Below, one piece after another: positions 44,717-53,239 of a stretch of 64,000 nt of DNA (the stretch's first letter is position 1; every line of letters starts with the position of its first letter). The position numbers and the translations under genes were made by a program. The notes below the pieces were generated by a model. The model had not been told where the DNA came from, did no database searches, and worked only from the letters and a program-made list of their open reading frames with translations. The DNA is from Thermodesulfobacteriota bacterium (lineage in GTDB: Bacteria; Desulfobacterota; Syntrophorhabdia; Syntrophorhabdales; JANXAF01): positions 98,296 to 162,295 of the forward strand of contig JANXAF010000004.1 in the NCBI GenBank assembly GCA_025062045.1, given 5' to 3'.

Positions 44717-45456
44717 CTCAATACCTCGAGAAGAACAAATATTCCCACTGAGATTCCAGCAAAAACCACATCATTCTTTTTTGTGGGGAGATCTTCCGAG
44801 AAAGGAAAGTTACCCTTAAATCCCCTGCATAGCATTGCTTTATATATTTCTTCTGCCCTTTCATAACTTTTGTGAAGCATCCCTCCAATCATATACGCGT
44901 AAGTTTTGTACGTCAATAAATTAGTTTTTGGAACAAAGCCCCTGCACATAACGGCCCTTTTTACATTTGAGTATTCCTCGTGTATGACAGTGAGATAACG
45001 GTAAAAGAGGAAGAACAGAGTCACAAGTTTTGAAGGAACTTTAAATTTCAGCATAGCATGAGCAAGCATAAAAAGTGAGGAAGTAGAAAGAAGACCGATC
45101 GTGGCCAAAACTATTGCGTTACATTTAAAAGTTATCGATAGAGCCTTGTGTATGCCCTCGTAACTTAAAAGGAAAGGCCCAAAAGAAAGGTATTTCTCTC
45201 CCCCGTAGGTTAATGGAAAGAATATCCATACGAGCGCCAAAAACAGATTCGCTCCGATGAGTCTTGTGATTAAGAGCCTAAATTTGATTTTTGCAAGAAA
45301 GAGGAGGAAAGAAGCATATATCAAGTATGTAAGCTGAGTGGCATCCCCTTCTGATTTGGCGCAGAGAATACTAAAGACTGAGAAAACGATGATCTTTACC
45401 TTCGGATCCATCCTATGGAGGAAGCTATCCCCTTCGGAAAAAACTTCAAGATGCAT
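44713..45456 (-). CDS. cbiQ: CbiQ/NikQ-type ECF transporter transmembrane subunit
   Basis: The 247-residue membrane subunit (about five helices) has the N-terminal HRMDPKVKI and the coupling-helix signatures AVMCRGF and KAMLCRGFKG that contact the ATPase. An AGGAGGA site precedes the ATG, and the upstream NikL-like gene overlaps it by 11 bases. Confidence 0.9.
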   Translation of the reverse strand: MHLEVFSEGDSFLHRMDPKVKIIVFSVFSILCAKSEGDATQLTYLIYASFLLFLAKIKFRLLITRLIGANLFLALVWIFFPLTYGGEKYLSFGPFLLSYEGIHKALSITFKCNAIVLATIGLLSTSSLFMLAHAMLKFKVPSKLVTLFFLFYRYLTVIHEEYSNVKRAVMCRGFVPKTNLLTYKTYAYMIGGMLHKSYERAEEIYKAMLCRGFKGNFPFSEDLPTKKNDVVFAGISVGIFVLLEVLS

Positions 45457-45979
45457 TCTTCCTCCTTTTGAGCAGACTTATCAGTCCCCAGATGCCGAAG
45501 ATGTATCCAATTCCTCCGATTATATCCCTCAGGCCTATTCTGTCCACATCCTTGCGGAGCTCCCTTATTTCAGTTTTTAGCTCATGGATCTTCGATTCAA
45601 GGACCTCATTAACTATTCTTCTCGTTTTCTCATCCTCTTCTTTTCTCGATATTTCCTTTTCGTTTCCTCGGAGCGTGTATTGAGCTCTGTGTCCTCCACT
45701 TAAATTAACTACTATTCTGAGATCTCCCTTTTCTTTAGTGGCAAAGCTATAGCGACCGTGAGAATCGGTTTGGGTCTCCAGTATCTTTTTTTCTCCAGCA
45801 TAAACCTCCACCTTTGCATTTTTACAGGGACTACCCCCAACAAAGTAACATTCTCCGACAATCTTGTCACCTTCTCTATAAGCGAGGGTCGTTACCCTGT
45901 GGGCATAACTTAAGGAACGAGAAAAGATAAATACGATCGAAAGGATAATTAAAAGTTGCCACTTTAAACTCTTTTCCAT
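45446..45979 (-). CDS. NikL-like accessory subunit of nickel ECF transporter
   Basis: The 177-residue protein begins at ATG 45979, preceded by GGAGGTG; longer upstream frames overlap cbiM and are rejected. It has a signal/anchor helix (about 7-27), a carboxypeptidase-regulatory-like beta sandwich (VGECYFVGGSPCKNAKVEVY, DSHGRYSF), a charged coiled coil (about 115-145) and a C-terminal membrane helix. This matches the extra component that replaces the short CbiN/NikN in NikKLMQO-type systems. That favours nickel over cobalt (inference). Confidence 0.75.
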   Translation of the reverse strand: MEKSLKWQLLIILSIVFIFSRSLSYAHRVTTLAYREGDKIVGECYFVGGSPCKNAKVEVYAGEKKILETQTDSHGRYSFATKEKGDLRIVVNLSGGHRAQYTLRGNEKEISRKEEDEKTRRIVNEVLESKIHELKTEIRELRKDVDRIGLRDIIGGIGYIFGIWGLISLLKRRKNAS

Positions 45980-46569
45980 CCTAGCACCTCCGGTTTCACC
46001 TTTTTTAGGTAGACTAGAATGAATCCGCTTATAAGTCCTTCGATTAAAGCGAGGGGTAGGTGTGTGCTGACAAGACTCACTACGACCCCAAAAAAAGCCT
46101 TGGTGGTAAGAATGAGGGCGAAGCTTACAAAGAGAATGGAGAGGAAAATCGCTAAAATTCCACTTAGGCATCCCGCAATGAAGACTCTTTTTATTCCATT
46201 CCCGAGGAAGCCCCTAAAGCAGTAATGGACTATAACTGAAGGCATGGCGAGAATGAAGGTGTTCGTTCCAAGAGTCGTAAGTCCTCCATACTGAAAGATT
46301 ATGGCCTGAAGCAAAAGGGCTATGGATAAGGAAGGAAATGATGCCCACCCCAGAAGCAAACCTAAAAGCCCGTTCAATACAAGATGAGCCGAGACAGGAC
46401 CAACTGGCACATGGATTAAGGATGCAACAAAAAAAGCGGATGACAGAACGGCAACCTTCGGAATGTCTTTATCCTTTATTGTTTTTAGCCCGATTGCGAT
46501 CCCGGATGCGGCAAGTATTGCCCCTCCCACAAGAACGGAAGGAGAAACGACACCTTCTGAAATGTGCAT
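45964..46569 (-). CDS. cbiM: CbiM/NikM substrate-binding ECF membrane subunit
   Basis: The 201-residue membrane protein begins MHISEGVVS; in NikM/CbiM the N-terminal amine, His2 and a further His bind the metal. Other conserved stretches are SLIHVPVGPVSAHLVLNGLLG and FQYGGLTTLGTN. It has about six helices. It is the metal-specific component, and sequence alone does not separate Ni from Co. Confidence 0.92.
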   Translation of the reverse strand: MHISEGVVSPSVLVGGAILAASGIAIGLKTIKDKDIPKVAVLSSAFFVASLIHVPVGPVSAHLVLNGLLGLLLGWASFPSLSIALLLQAIIFQYGGLTTLGTNTFILAMPSVIVHYCFRGFLGNGIKRVFIAGCLSGILAIFLSILFVSFALILTTKAFFGVVVSLVSTHLPLALIEGLISGFILVYLKKVKPEVLGWKRV

Positions 46570-46588
46570 TTTAATTCAGCTCCCTGGC

Positions 46589-46675
46589 TTAAACGAATTT
46601 CTCTTTTAGAACATTTAAGAAATCTTTTTTGTCTTTACCTTTTGTCCGAAATGTATAGTCAAGGTAAGGTTTCAT
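46589..46675 (-). CDS. Candidate 28-residue small ORF between porin and cbiM
   Basis: The frame starts at an ATG two bases after the porin's TAG and encodes MKPYLDYTFRTKGKDKKDFL plus eight more residues. It fills most of the 108-base gap in a very compact operon and has a plausible amino-acid mix. There is no good ribosome site; translation would be coupled to the porin. It could equally be chance. Confidence 0.25.
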   Translation of the reverse strand: MKPYLDYTFRTKGKDKKDFLNVLKEKFV

Positions 46676-46677
46676 AT

Positions 46678-47802
46678 CTAAAAGCTTACATTCAGTCTAG
46701 CGCCTAAGATATTCCCTGCTCTCTTTGTAGCCTCTTTGAGGTTTTCAGAGATGTACTGATAATCGAAAGTGATGTCGGAGCTCAAAAATTTGTATTCCAA
46801 TAGGTGTAACTTGAAATAGGCTTCAAAAACGTTTGTTCTTTTAACGTCTTCTTTTCTTTTCGGACTTTTAAGATAGGCGTAGCCCATACCTATCTCATCT
46901 TTTGCCCTCTTCCAAGCCTTGCCGCTAAAATTTAATCCGAAGGAGAGCATGTTTTTATAATCTACTTTTGCTGAGTCACTTTGAGTGCCGAGGCGGAAGA
47001 ACGCATTCATAATTTCTTTTACGATTTCCTGGTCGAAAGAGAGCCCAAACCCTCTAAGTCGTTTGTAATTTTGGCCTTCCCAGTCCTCAAACCTTTTGTT
47101 CGTAGTGTATCCGTAAATTCTATAGTTTCCATCCCCAATCCCAGTTGATAAATTCACCCCAAGCTGTGCCCCAACCCAGCTATAGGACTTTTTTGGCAAA
47201 AGCTCATTTTCGTTTTTTGAAGACATTCCGACGATTCTAAAGCTAGATCTCTTGCCAAGAAATTCTAAAGCGCCTCCCCAATCATAACTTGGAAGGTTCG
47301 CAAGGGGATTCCTCACAAAGGCCTCATTCATGAACTGGCCTATCTCATCTCCTGCGTACTCGTTCTCGTCTATGAAAGTTGCGGAATCGATTATTCCTCC
47401 CGTAAACCTTAAAGATAAATCGCCTTTTAGCTTGAAAGTGCGAGCATACCAGACTTCCAGGAGGTTATCCCTTCCACGGCCATTTATATCCCTTAGATCC
47501 CTCTCGAGGTTATCGGCGTTACACGATACATAAAATGGATAGCGTGAATACGATGAAAGTCCGCTTCCCTCGGCGAAGCTCACCTTCAAAAAGAACTGGT
47601 CCTCCTCCCTGGGCATGTACTCTAGGCTGATATCCAAAGCGGCAGAAACTCTCCCTTTCTGAGGGACTTCCCCTCTAGATCTGTCCAGTGATTGAAAGAC
47701 TGAAGTTAAAGCTCCTGAAACCTTGAAAGACTTTGTTATCTCTGCGGAATAGACGAAAAATGGAAAAAGCAGAAGAAAGATAACTATTACCGATCTTCTC
47801 AC
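46678..47802 (-). CDS. Outer-membrane porin-like beta-barrel protein (OprB-like)
   Basis: About 374 residues with a signal peptide (RRSVIVIFLLLFPFFVYSAEI). The rest is built of alternating amphipathic strands and ends in Phe (LGARLNVSF), as outer-membrane barrels do. Features such as DSATFIDENEYAGDEIGQFMNEAF resemble carbohydrate-selective OprB-type porins. I chose the GTG at 47802, five bases after AAGGAGG. Its position ahead of cbiM suggests metal passage through the outer membrane (inference). Confidence 0.78.
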   Translation of the reverse strand: MRRSVIVIFLLLFPFFVYSAEITKSFKVSGALTSVFQSLDRSRGEVPQKGRVSAALDISLEYMPREEDQFFLKVSFAEGSGLSSYSRYPFYVSCNADNLERDLRDINGRGRDNLLEVWYARTFKLKGDLSLRFTGGIIDSATFIDENEYAGDEIGQFMNEAFVRNPLANLPSYDWGGALEFLGKRSSFRIVGMSSKNENELLPKKSYSWVGAQLGVNLSTGIGDGNYRIYGYTTNKRFEDWEGQNYKRLRGFGLSFDQEIVKEIMNAFFRLGTQSDSAKVDYKNMLSFGLNFSGKAWKRAKDEIGMGYAYLKSPKRKEDVKRTNVFEAYFKLHLLEYKFLSSDITFDYQYISENLKEATKRAGNILGARLNVSF

Positions 47803-47818
47803 AAACACCTCCTTGGGT

Positions 47819-47849
47819 TATCACTTGAAAAGTAAATAATTTTGTGACA
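47819..47849. promoter_or_regulatory. Candidate operator in the porin/ECF leader
   Basis: TATCAC and GTGACA form a spaced inverted repeat with a 19-base gap, between the predicted start site and the porin gene. The position suits a nickel-type repressor such as NikR, but the halves are short and imperfect. Confidence 0.3.
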
Positions 47850-47869
47850 CTTTTTTTATATGAGTAGTA

Positions 47870-47898
47870 TCATTATCACGTGGCTAAAGATAAGTCAA
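47870..47898 (-). promoter_or_regulatory. Promoter of the porin/ECF transporter operon
   Basis: On the minus strand TTGACT and TAATGA are 17 bases apart, with GATAATGATA overlapping the -10 region, which also resembles half of a Fur-type site. The leader is about 60 bases. Confidence 0.45.
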
Positions 47899-47974
47899 GA
47901 AATTTAGCCGAGTTTCAGAACCAGATGTAGCATGGATTTGGCTTTATTGCCAGTAAAAAGAAGTCTTTTGGGAC

Positions 47975-48571
47975 CTAGACGATTTTTTTTCTGCAGACGA
48001 GGTATATTTCGGAACTTGTCCTTCTTGAAGCCTGGGGTTTGAAAACAATGACCTCTTTAAAGATTGAGGAAAGATCTTTCCTTTGTTTTCCGAACTCTTC
48101 TGTGAAGAAGGACTTATAGATAAGATTTCCCCCTTTCCTTAGAGCCTTCGTAACTATTTCTTTTGTTGCCTCGTAAACCCTTTTTAAATTCTCCTCATCG
48201 GACTCCTTAATACCTGTTATGTTTGGGGAAATATCGGATGTTATCACATCAAAATACGATATCCCCAGCTCATTCATAAGATCCTGAACATTGATATCGA
48301 AAAGATCTGCCTTTTTGATTATGACGTTTCTTTCTGAAAACGGTCTGGTATCCAGAATGTCTATTCCCACGACAAGTCCTTCGTCTCCGACTATCTCTCT
48401 TATCACCTGAAGAAAACCTCCGGGCGCACACCCAAGATCGAGAGCCTTATCACCTCTCCTTAGTACGTTATACCTTTTTTGGATCTCGATTAACTTGTAT
48501 GCACTTCTTGCCCTGTAACCCTCCCTCTTTGCTTTAAGAAAAAATGTGTCCTTAAGAACGAATCTTCCCAT
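47975..48571 (-). CDS. rlmE: 23S rRNA 2'-O-ribose methyltransferase RlmE (FtsJ)
   Basis: The 198-residue enzyme methylates the A-loop uridine of 23S rRNA. It contains the catalytic K-D-K-E tetrad context: RSAYKLIEI (Lys), LDLGCAPGGFLQ (SAM motif I), VITSDISPN (Asp) and GGNLIYKSF (Lys). The start overlaps the upstream unknown gene by 20 bases. Confidence 0.93.
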   Translation of the reverse strand: MGRFVLKDTFFLKAKREGYRARSAYKLIEIQKRYNVLRRGDKALDLGCAPGGFLQVIREIVGDEGLVVGIDILDTRPFSERNVIIKKADLFDINVQDLMNELGISYFDVITSDISPNITGIKESDEENLKRVYEATKEIVTKALRKGGNLIYKSFFTEEFGKQRKDLSSIFKEVIVFKPQASRRTSSEIYLVCRKKIV

Positions 48572-49619
48572 GAAGGGACCTTAAGAACTCTTGAGGGGTA
48601 ATAAGGATCCTATAGGAATGCTCTCCGGGTTGGTACTTAAAAAGGATAGACTTTTCCAAAAAGTGAACGATTGCGTCCCTAAAAGTTTCATCGTTTCTGA
48701 GAAGGTTAAGTATTGACTTCGCGTAAATTTTATCACCGAGCATATAAAGTACGTAGGAATAGTCCTCGAGCACACGTCTTATGTCATCCTTGAGGGGTTT
48801 TAACCTCTCAGTCTTTGTAAGCCCGTATAAATACTCTTTTTTCCTTTCCTCCGTGATGTATCTGGGTACTAAGATTGAGGATTCGCCAATCGTCTCATAA
48901 TTCTTTTTGTCCTCGTCTATCCCGTCCCAGTCAAAATGGAGGGCTTCGAAGATAGGGTGAGTTAAAGCCCTTTCAAATGGAATCTCTTCTCCTTCGCCAA
49001 GTAGTGAGTATAGATCGGAAGGTTTTGTGATCTCATTTTTAGGACTGGAGCGGGAAACTACGCTTTTTAGAGAATCGACTTCCTCTCTGTACTTTCCGGA
49101 TTTCCTTGAGGCTTCATCTATAAGGTAATATGCGTAGTTCGCGGATATCTCCAAAAATATTATCTTCGAGGCCTCTAGTTTCCTTTTTGTATCCTTAAGC
49201 CAAATGTCGTATCTATCCTTTTCCATTTCGCCTAGCCTTATGCCGATAAGCCCATCTTTTAGCCCCATTATGGCGTTTGCGACAAAAAATGACCTCTTCT
49301 TTGATTTGGTGGAGAGGGCTACGATCCTTTTTAGTTCCCTATCGTAAGTTGAAAAGTAGGCTTTTAAGTTCCGATCCTCTTCTACTTTACGGATAACAGA
49401 CGGTCCTTTCTCTTTTCTCTCTTCCACCTTAAGCCCAAAAGTTTTCAGGCGGAAGAGAACTCTCCTTATCTCCTTCCGCATTTTTTTATCCTTTTCTTCC
49501 TCCTCGAGGGCGACTAAAATTTTTAGGGCCTTTTCGTCTCTTTGATTGCCAAGGGAAGTGATTATTCTCAGTTTTTCTTCATCCGTTGAAGATAGATAAG
49601 TGTTTATTACGTCTTCCAT
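48552..49619 (-). CDS. Unknown protein with HEAT-like N-terminus
   Basis: The 355-residue protein has no signal peptide or membrane segment. Residues 1-60 look like one or two HEAT/armadillo repeats (EEKLRIITSLGNQRDEKALK, EEKDKKMRKEIRRVLFRL). The rest is helical and charged, with a conserved-looking ALTHPIFEALHFDWDG patch. I do not recognise the family. It overlaps rlmE, hinting at an rRNA or ribosome-linked role. An extended -10 box (TGGTATACT) lies 18 bases upstream of the ATG. Confidence 0.75.
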   Translation of the reverse strand: MEDVINTYLSSTDEEKLRIITSLGNQRDEKALKILVALEEEEKDKKMRKEIRRVLFRLKTFGLKVEERKEKGPSVIRKVEEDRNLKAYFSTYDRELKRIVALSTKSKKRSFFVANAIMGLKDGLIGIRLGEMEKDRYDIWLKDTKRKLEASKIIFLEISANYAYYLIDEASRKSGKYREEVDSLKSVVSRSSPKNEITKPSDLYSLLGEGEEIPFERALTHPIFEALHFDWDGIDEDKKNYETIGESSILVPRYITEERKKEYLYGLTKTERLKPLKDDIRRVLEDYSYVLYMLGDKIYAKSILNLLRNDETFRDAIVHFLEKSILFKYQPGEHSYRILITPQEFLRSLHGKIRS

Positions 49620-49690
49620 CGTTTCTGCCCAAGCTTAAGTATACCACAAAAGTTATAGTCAGGCTTTAATCCTGGATGAGCCATTTTGAG

Positions 49691-49719
49691 TTGAAATCTT
49701 ACTAATCGTGTGATAATTA
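49691..49719 (+). promoter_or_regulatory. Promoter of the rpsB operon
   Basis: TTGAAA and TAATTA are 17 bases apart. The start near 49726 gives an unusually long leader of about 97 bases that contains the hairpin at 49751-49785. Confidence 0.5.
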
Positions 49720-49750
49720 TACAAGGTTTCAAATTTGCACGTCTTTCAAT

Positions 49751-49785
49751 CAGTATCAGGGTGCAGAGAAATCTGTCTGACACTG
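49751..49785 (+). promoter_or_regulatory. Structured rpsB leader hairpin
   Basis: Three consecutive 4-bp helices pair: CAGT/ACTG, TCAG/CTGA and CAGA/TCTG, closed by a GAAA tetraloop. Single-base bulges and a GGTG internal bulge separate them. It lies 38 bases before the rpsB start and is a candidate S2 autoregulatory element. Confidence 0.55.
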
Positions 49786-49822
49786 AGATGCGAAAGGCGG
49801 AAGATTAACCAGGAGGTATTAA

Positions 49823-50620
49823 ATGTCCAACCTTACCATCAAACAACTTCTTGAGGCCGGCGTCCATTTCGGACACCAAACAAAGAGATGGAATCCAAAG
49901 ATGAAGCCCTACATATTCGGCGCCAGAAACGGGATATACATAATCGATCTCCAAAAGACTTTAAAAATGTTCAAAGATGCTTACAACTTCATACGGGATG
50001 TGGCCTCAAGGAACGAACACATCCTTTTTGTGGGAACGAAAAAACAGGCGCAGGAAGCGATAGAAGAAGAAGCCAAAAGGTGTGGAGCGTTTTATGTGAA
50101 TCATAGATGGCTCGGTGGCACGATGACAAACTTCCAAACGATCCAAAAAAGTATAGAGCGCTTAAAAAGGCTTGAAGAACTTAGAAACAGCGAGGTTTTC
50201 AAAAAGTTACCGAAGAAGGAGGCGGCAAGCATAGAAAGAACGATAGAGAAGCTTGAAAAGAATCTAGGCGGCATAAAGAATATGGACAGATTGCCAGGTG
50301 CGCTATACATTGTAGATCCTAAAAAAGAACACATAGCTGTGAAGGAGGCTAAAAAGCTTGGAATTCCAACGGTTGGAATTGTCGACACAAACTGTGATCC
50401 GGACGACATAGACTTTGTCATACCTGGAAATGACGATGCTATAAGGGCGATCAAACTCATTACGATGAAGATTGCGGATGCTGTCATAGAAGGGAAGATG
50501 ATGTATGCTCAAGAGTTTGCTGGAAAAGAAACTGAAAAAGTTGAAACTAAAGTGGTCGTAGACGAGAGTCTCGCAGAAGAGACGTACGAAAAATATGAAG
50601 AATACTATGAGCGTGAGTGA
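49823..50620 (+). CDS. rpsB: 30S ribosomal protein S2
   Basis: The 265-residue protein begins [25 protein letters not shown] and has [21 protein letters not shown] and GIVDTNCDP. The C-terminal acidic tail (about 230-265, ETEKVETK...[10 protein letters not shown]) is longer than usual. CCAGGAGG precedes the ATG. It heads the canonical rpsB-tsf-pyrH-frr cluster. Confidence 0.97.
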   Translation: MSNLTIKQLLEAGVHFGHQTKRWNPKMKPYIFGARNGIYIIDLQKTLKMFKDAYNFIRDVASRNEHILFVGTKKQAQEAIEEEAKRCGAFYVNHRWLGGTMTNFQTIQKSIERLKRLEELRNSEVFKKLPKKEAASIERTIEKLEKNLGGIKNMDRLPGALYIVDPKKEHIAVKEAKKLGIPTVGIVDTNCDPDDIDFVIPGNDDAIRAIKLITMKIADAVIEGKMMYAQEFAGKETEKVETKVVVDESLAEETYEKYEEYYERE

Positions 50621-50630
50621 GGGAGGCAGT

Positions 50631-51236
50631 ATGGAGATAAAAGCCGAACTGGTAAAACAACTCCGAGAAAGAACCGGTGTTGGGCTTATGGATTGTAAGG
50701 AAGCTTTAAAACTTGCAAATGGTGACATAGAGAAAGCGATTGAGTATCTGAGGGAGAAAGGTCTTGCGAAGATCCAAAGAAGGATGGCCAAGAAAGCTCA
50801 GGACGGAATAATAGCTGCTTACATTCACACTGGCGGGAAGATAGGAGGAATGGTTGAAATTAACTGCGAGACCGATTTTGTAGCAAATACGAAGGAGTTC
50901 CAAGAATTGGCAAGGGACATCGCCATGCAGGTTGTGGCTACATCACCCCTATACGTGAAAAGGGATGATGTTCCCAAAGAGGTTATCGAAAAAGAAAGGG
51001 AGATTTATAAAAAACAGGCCCTCGATGCAGGCAAGCCTGAAAAGATTGCAGAAAAGATAGCGGAAGGGAAACTCGAAAAATTTTTCCAGGAAGTCTGTCT
51101 CTTAGAACAAGCCTACATAAAAAACCCTGAAATCACGGTCAAACACCTCTTAGATGATCTCATGATGAAGACTGGAGAGAAGATCGTTATCAATAGGTTT
51201 GTAAGGTTCCAGTTGGGAGAAAAAGACGAAGAATAG
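50631..51236 (+). CDS. tsf: Translation elongation factor Ts
   Basis: EF-Ts exchanges nucleotide on EF-Tu. The 201-residue protein starts MEIKAELVKQLRERTGVGLMDCKEAL with the UBA-like N-domain, and has NCETDFVANTKEFQ in the core. It has one core half plus the C-terminal module, the short form found in Thermus-like and many anaerobes. I chose ATG 50631 with GGGAGG upstream rather than the frame's first start at 50595, inside rpsB. Confidence 0.96.
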   Translation: MEIKAELVKQLRERTGVGLMDCKEALKLANGDIEKAIEYLREKGLAKIQRRMAKKAQDGIIAAYIHTGGKIGGMVEINCETDFVANTKEFQELARDIAMQVVATSPLYVKRDDVPKEVIEKEREIYKKQALDAGKPEKIAEKIAEGKLEKFFQEVCLLEQAYIKNPEITVKHLLDDLMMKTGEKIVINRFVRFQLGEKDEE

Positions 51237-51240
51237 ATCG

Positions 51241-51963
51241 ATGAATACATACCGGAGATTCCTTTTGAAACTGAGCGGAGAACTCCTTTCTGGAGAGAAG
51301 GGCTTCGGAATTGACTGGGAAACCTTAGATTGGATAACCGAAGAGATAAAAGAGACCCTAAATCTTGGTTGCCAAATTGGAATTGTGATTGGTGGTGGAA
51401 ACTTTATTAGAGGAATAGATTCTGCAACCCACGGAATAGAAAGAAAAAGGGCGGATTACATGGGGATGATCGCTACCTACTTAAACGCGATTGCAATAGA
51501 GGATTTTTTGGAGAAAAAAGGGGTAGAATCAAAAATTTACGGTTCTTTGGGTCTCCGGAATGCACTGGACACTTACGACAGCAAAGAAGTCCTCTCTTTT
51601 CTTAAAGAGGGAAGAGTCACCATATTTGCCGGTGGAACTGGAAATCCTTACTTTTCAACTGACACTGCGGCCGTCCTTAAAGCCTCAGAGCTAAAAGCTA
51701 ACGCCGTCTTTAAGGCCACTAAGGTGGATGGCGTCTTCGACAAAGATCCTGCAATTCATAAAGATGCTAAATTTCTAAATCAAATATCGTATCTGGATGC
51801 GATAAAAATGCGGCTTCGCGTTATAGATCTTACGGCTTTGAGTCTTGCCATGGAACTCTGTATCCCCATCGTTGTCTTTAATATGAAAGTAAGAGGAAAT
51901 CTTAAAAAAGTGGCGATGGGGGAGCCGATAGGTACTATCATCAGAGATTGGGAGGCTGTATGA
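51241..51963 (+). CDS. pyrH: UMP kinase
   Basis: The 240-residue amino-acid-kinase-fold enzyme phosphorylates UMP. Motifs are LLKLSGELLSGEKGFGID, IGIVIGGGNFIRG, the UMP-site GNPYFSTDTAA and TKVDGVFDKDP. Its stop overlaps the frr start (ATGA). The enzyme is normally regulated by GTP and UTP; nothing departs from the family. Confidence 0.96.
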   Translation: MNTYRRFLLKLSGELLSGEKGFGIDWETLDWITEEIKETLNLGCQIGIVIGGGNFIRGIDSATHGIERKRADYMGMIATYLNAIAIEDFLEKKGVESKIYGSLGLRNALDTYDSKEVLSFLKEGRVTIFAGGTGNPYFSTDTAAVLKASELKANAVFKATKVDGVFDKDPAIHKDAKFLNQISYLDAIKMRLRVIDLTALSLAMELCIPIVVFNMKVRGNLKKVAMGEPIGTIIRDWEAV

Positions 51964-52517
51964 AAGATGAACTTATGGAAGAACTGGAGACTAAATTAAA
52001 AAAGTCCCTCGAGGCGTTTAAGAAGGATCTTTCTAGGCTGAGAACGGGGGTTGCGTCCGTATCCCTGCTCGAAGACATCCGCATAAACTATTACAATCAA
52101 CCAACTCCCATAAACCAAGTTGCCTCGCTCTCAGTTCCGGACAGTAGAACGGTGCTTATCCAGCCATGGGATACCTCTATTATAGGAGAAATAGAAAAGG
52201 CTATTCAGAAGTCGGATCTTGGGGTTAACCCGGTGTCTGACGGAAAGGTCATAAGGATAGTTTTGCCGAGACTCACAGAGGAGAGAAGGAAAGAGCTTGT
52301 AAAACAGGGAGGAAAGATGCTAGAGAACGCGAGAGTTGCCATGAGGAACGTAAGGAGAGAAATAAACGAAAAGTTAAAGAAAATGGAGAAGGACAAACTT
52401 TTGTCCAAAGACGATCTTTTCAAGAAACAGGAACTCGTCCAAAAAATCACTGACAAGTACATCGAGATGGCAGAAAAAGCCTTTTCTGAAAAGGAAAAGG
52501 AGATCATGGAGACTTAG
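51960..52517 (+). CDS. frr: Ribosome recycling factor
   Basis: The 185-residue L-shaped factor works with EF-G after termination. It has LRTGVASVSLLEDIRINYY (domain hinge), VRIVLPRLTEERRKELVKQ as IRIVLPRLTEERRKELVK, and RNVRREINEKLKK. I chose ATG 51960, seven bases after GGGAGG, over a TTG 12 bases earlier. Confidence 0.96.
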   Translation: MKDELMEELETKLKKSLEAFKKDLSRLRTGVASVSLLEDIRINYYNQPTPINQVASLSVPDSRTVLIQPWDTSIIGEIEKAIQKSDLGVNPVSDGKVIRIVLPRLTEERRKELVKQGGKMLENARVAMRNVRREINEKLKKMEKDKLLSKDDLFKKQELVQKITDKYIEMAEKAFSEKEKEIMET

Positions 52518-52527
52518 TTCCCATTTC

Positions 52528-53238
52528 ATGGAGATTTCCAAACTCCCAAAACACGTTGCCATAATTATGGATGGTAACGGTAGATGGGCCAAGATGAGAA
52601 ATCTTCCAAGAATAGAAGGACACATAAACGGTCTGGAATCTGCGAAAGAGATTGTGAGAACAACAAGAGAACTTAACATACCTTACCTCACCCTTTACGC
52701 TTTTTCAAAAGAGAACTGGCAGAGACCAAAAAGCGAGATAGATCGACTTATCGAGCTTATGGGTGTCTACTTGGATAGGGAACTGCCATCGATGATGGAG
52801 AACGACATAAGATTTAAAGCAATAGGAGAGATTGAAGATTTTCCCGAAGAGATACAAAAAAAGCTTTTTTTTGTTATGGAAAAGACACAGCATAACAAAA
52901 CCTTGACCCTTATCGTTGCCCTAAGTTACAGTGGGAGGCGAGAGATCATTCGGGCTGTAAAAAGAATTCTTGAAGAGTTTAGGTTGGGAAAAATAAGCGA
53001 GATAGACGAAGAAACTTTTAAAAAATACCTCTACACAGAAGATATCCCCGATCCCGACTTACTCATAAGAACTAGCGGAGAAAAGAGACTTAGCAATTTT
53101 TTGCTTTACCAGATGGCTTACACCGAGATATACGTCACTGACACTCTATGGCCCGACTTCAGAAGAAAAGAATACTTAGAAGCTCTTATGGACTACTCAA
53201 GAAGGGAGAGAAGATTCGGAAGAATAAAGGAAGATTAA
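52528..53238 (+). CDS. uppS: Undecaprenyl (cis-prenyl) diphosphate synthase
   Basis: The 236-residue enzyme makes the C55 lipid carrier for peptidoglycan and LPS. Motifs are AIIMDGNGRWAKMR (catalytic Asp), LTLYAFSKENWQRP, ALSYSGRREI and PDPDLLIRTSGEKRLSNFLL, where Glu replaces the more frequent Gly-Glu variant positions only slightly. It follows frr by 10 bases. Confidence 0.95.
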   Translation: MEISKLPKHVAIIMDGNGRWAKMRNLPRIEGHINGLESAKEIVRTTRELNIPYLTLYAFSKENWQRPKSEIDRLIELMGVYLDRELPSMMENDIRFKAIGEIEDFPEEIQKKLFFVMEKTQHNKTLTLIVALSYSGRREIIRAVKRILEEFRLGKISEIDEETFKKYLYTEDIPDPDLLIRTSGEKRLSNFLLYQMAYTEIYVTDTLWPDFRRKEYLEALMDYSRRERRFGRIKED

Positions 53239-53239
53239 G

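Noticed and set aside
45980..46171. Longer start for the NikL-like protein
   Set aside because: The extension overlaps cbiM almost entirely and reads as out-of-frame sequence; ATG 45979 has a ribosome site and starts a signal/anchor helix.
46570..47974. Cobalamin riboswitch ahead of the Cbi/Nik genes
   Set aside because: Neither the 108-base gap nor the porin leader contains a B12-box-like sequence or enough room for the fold.
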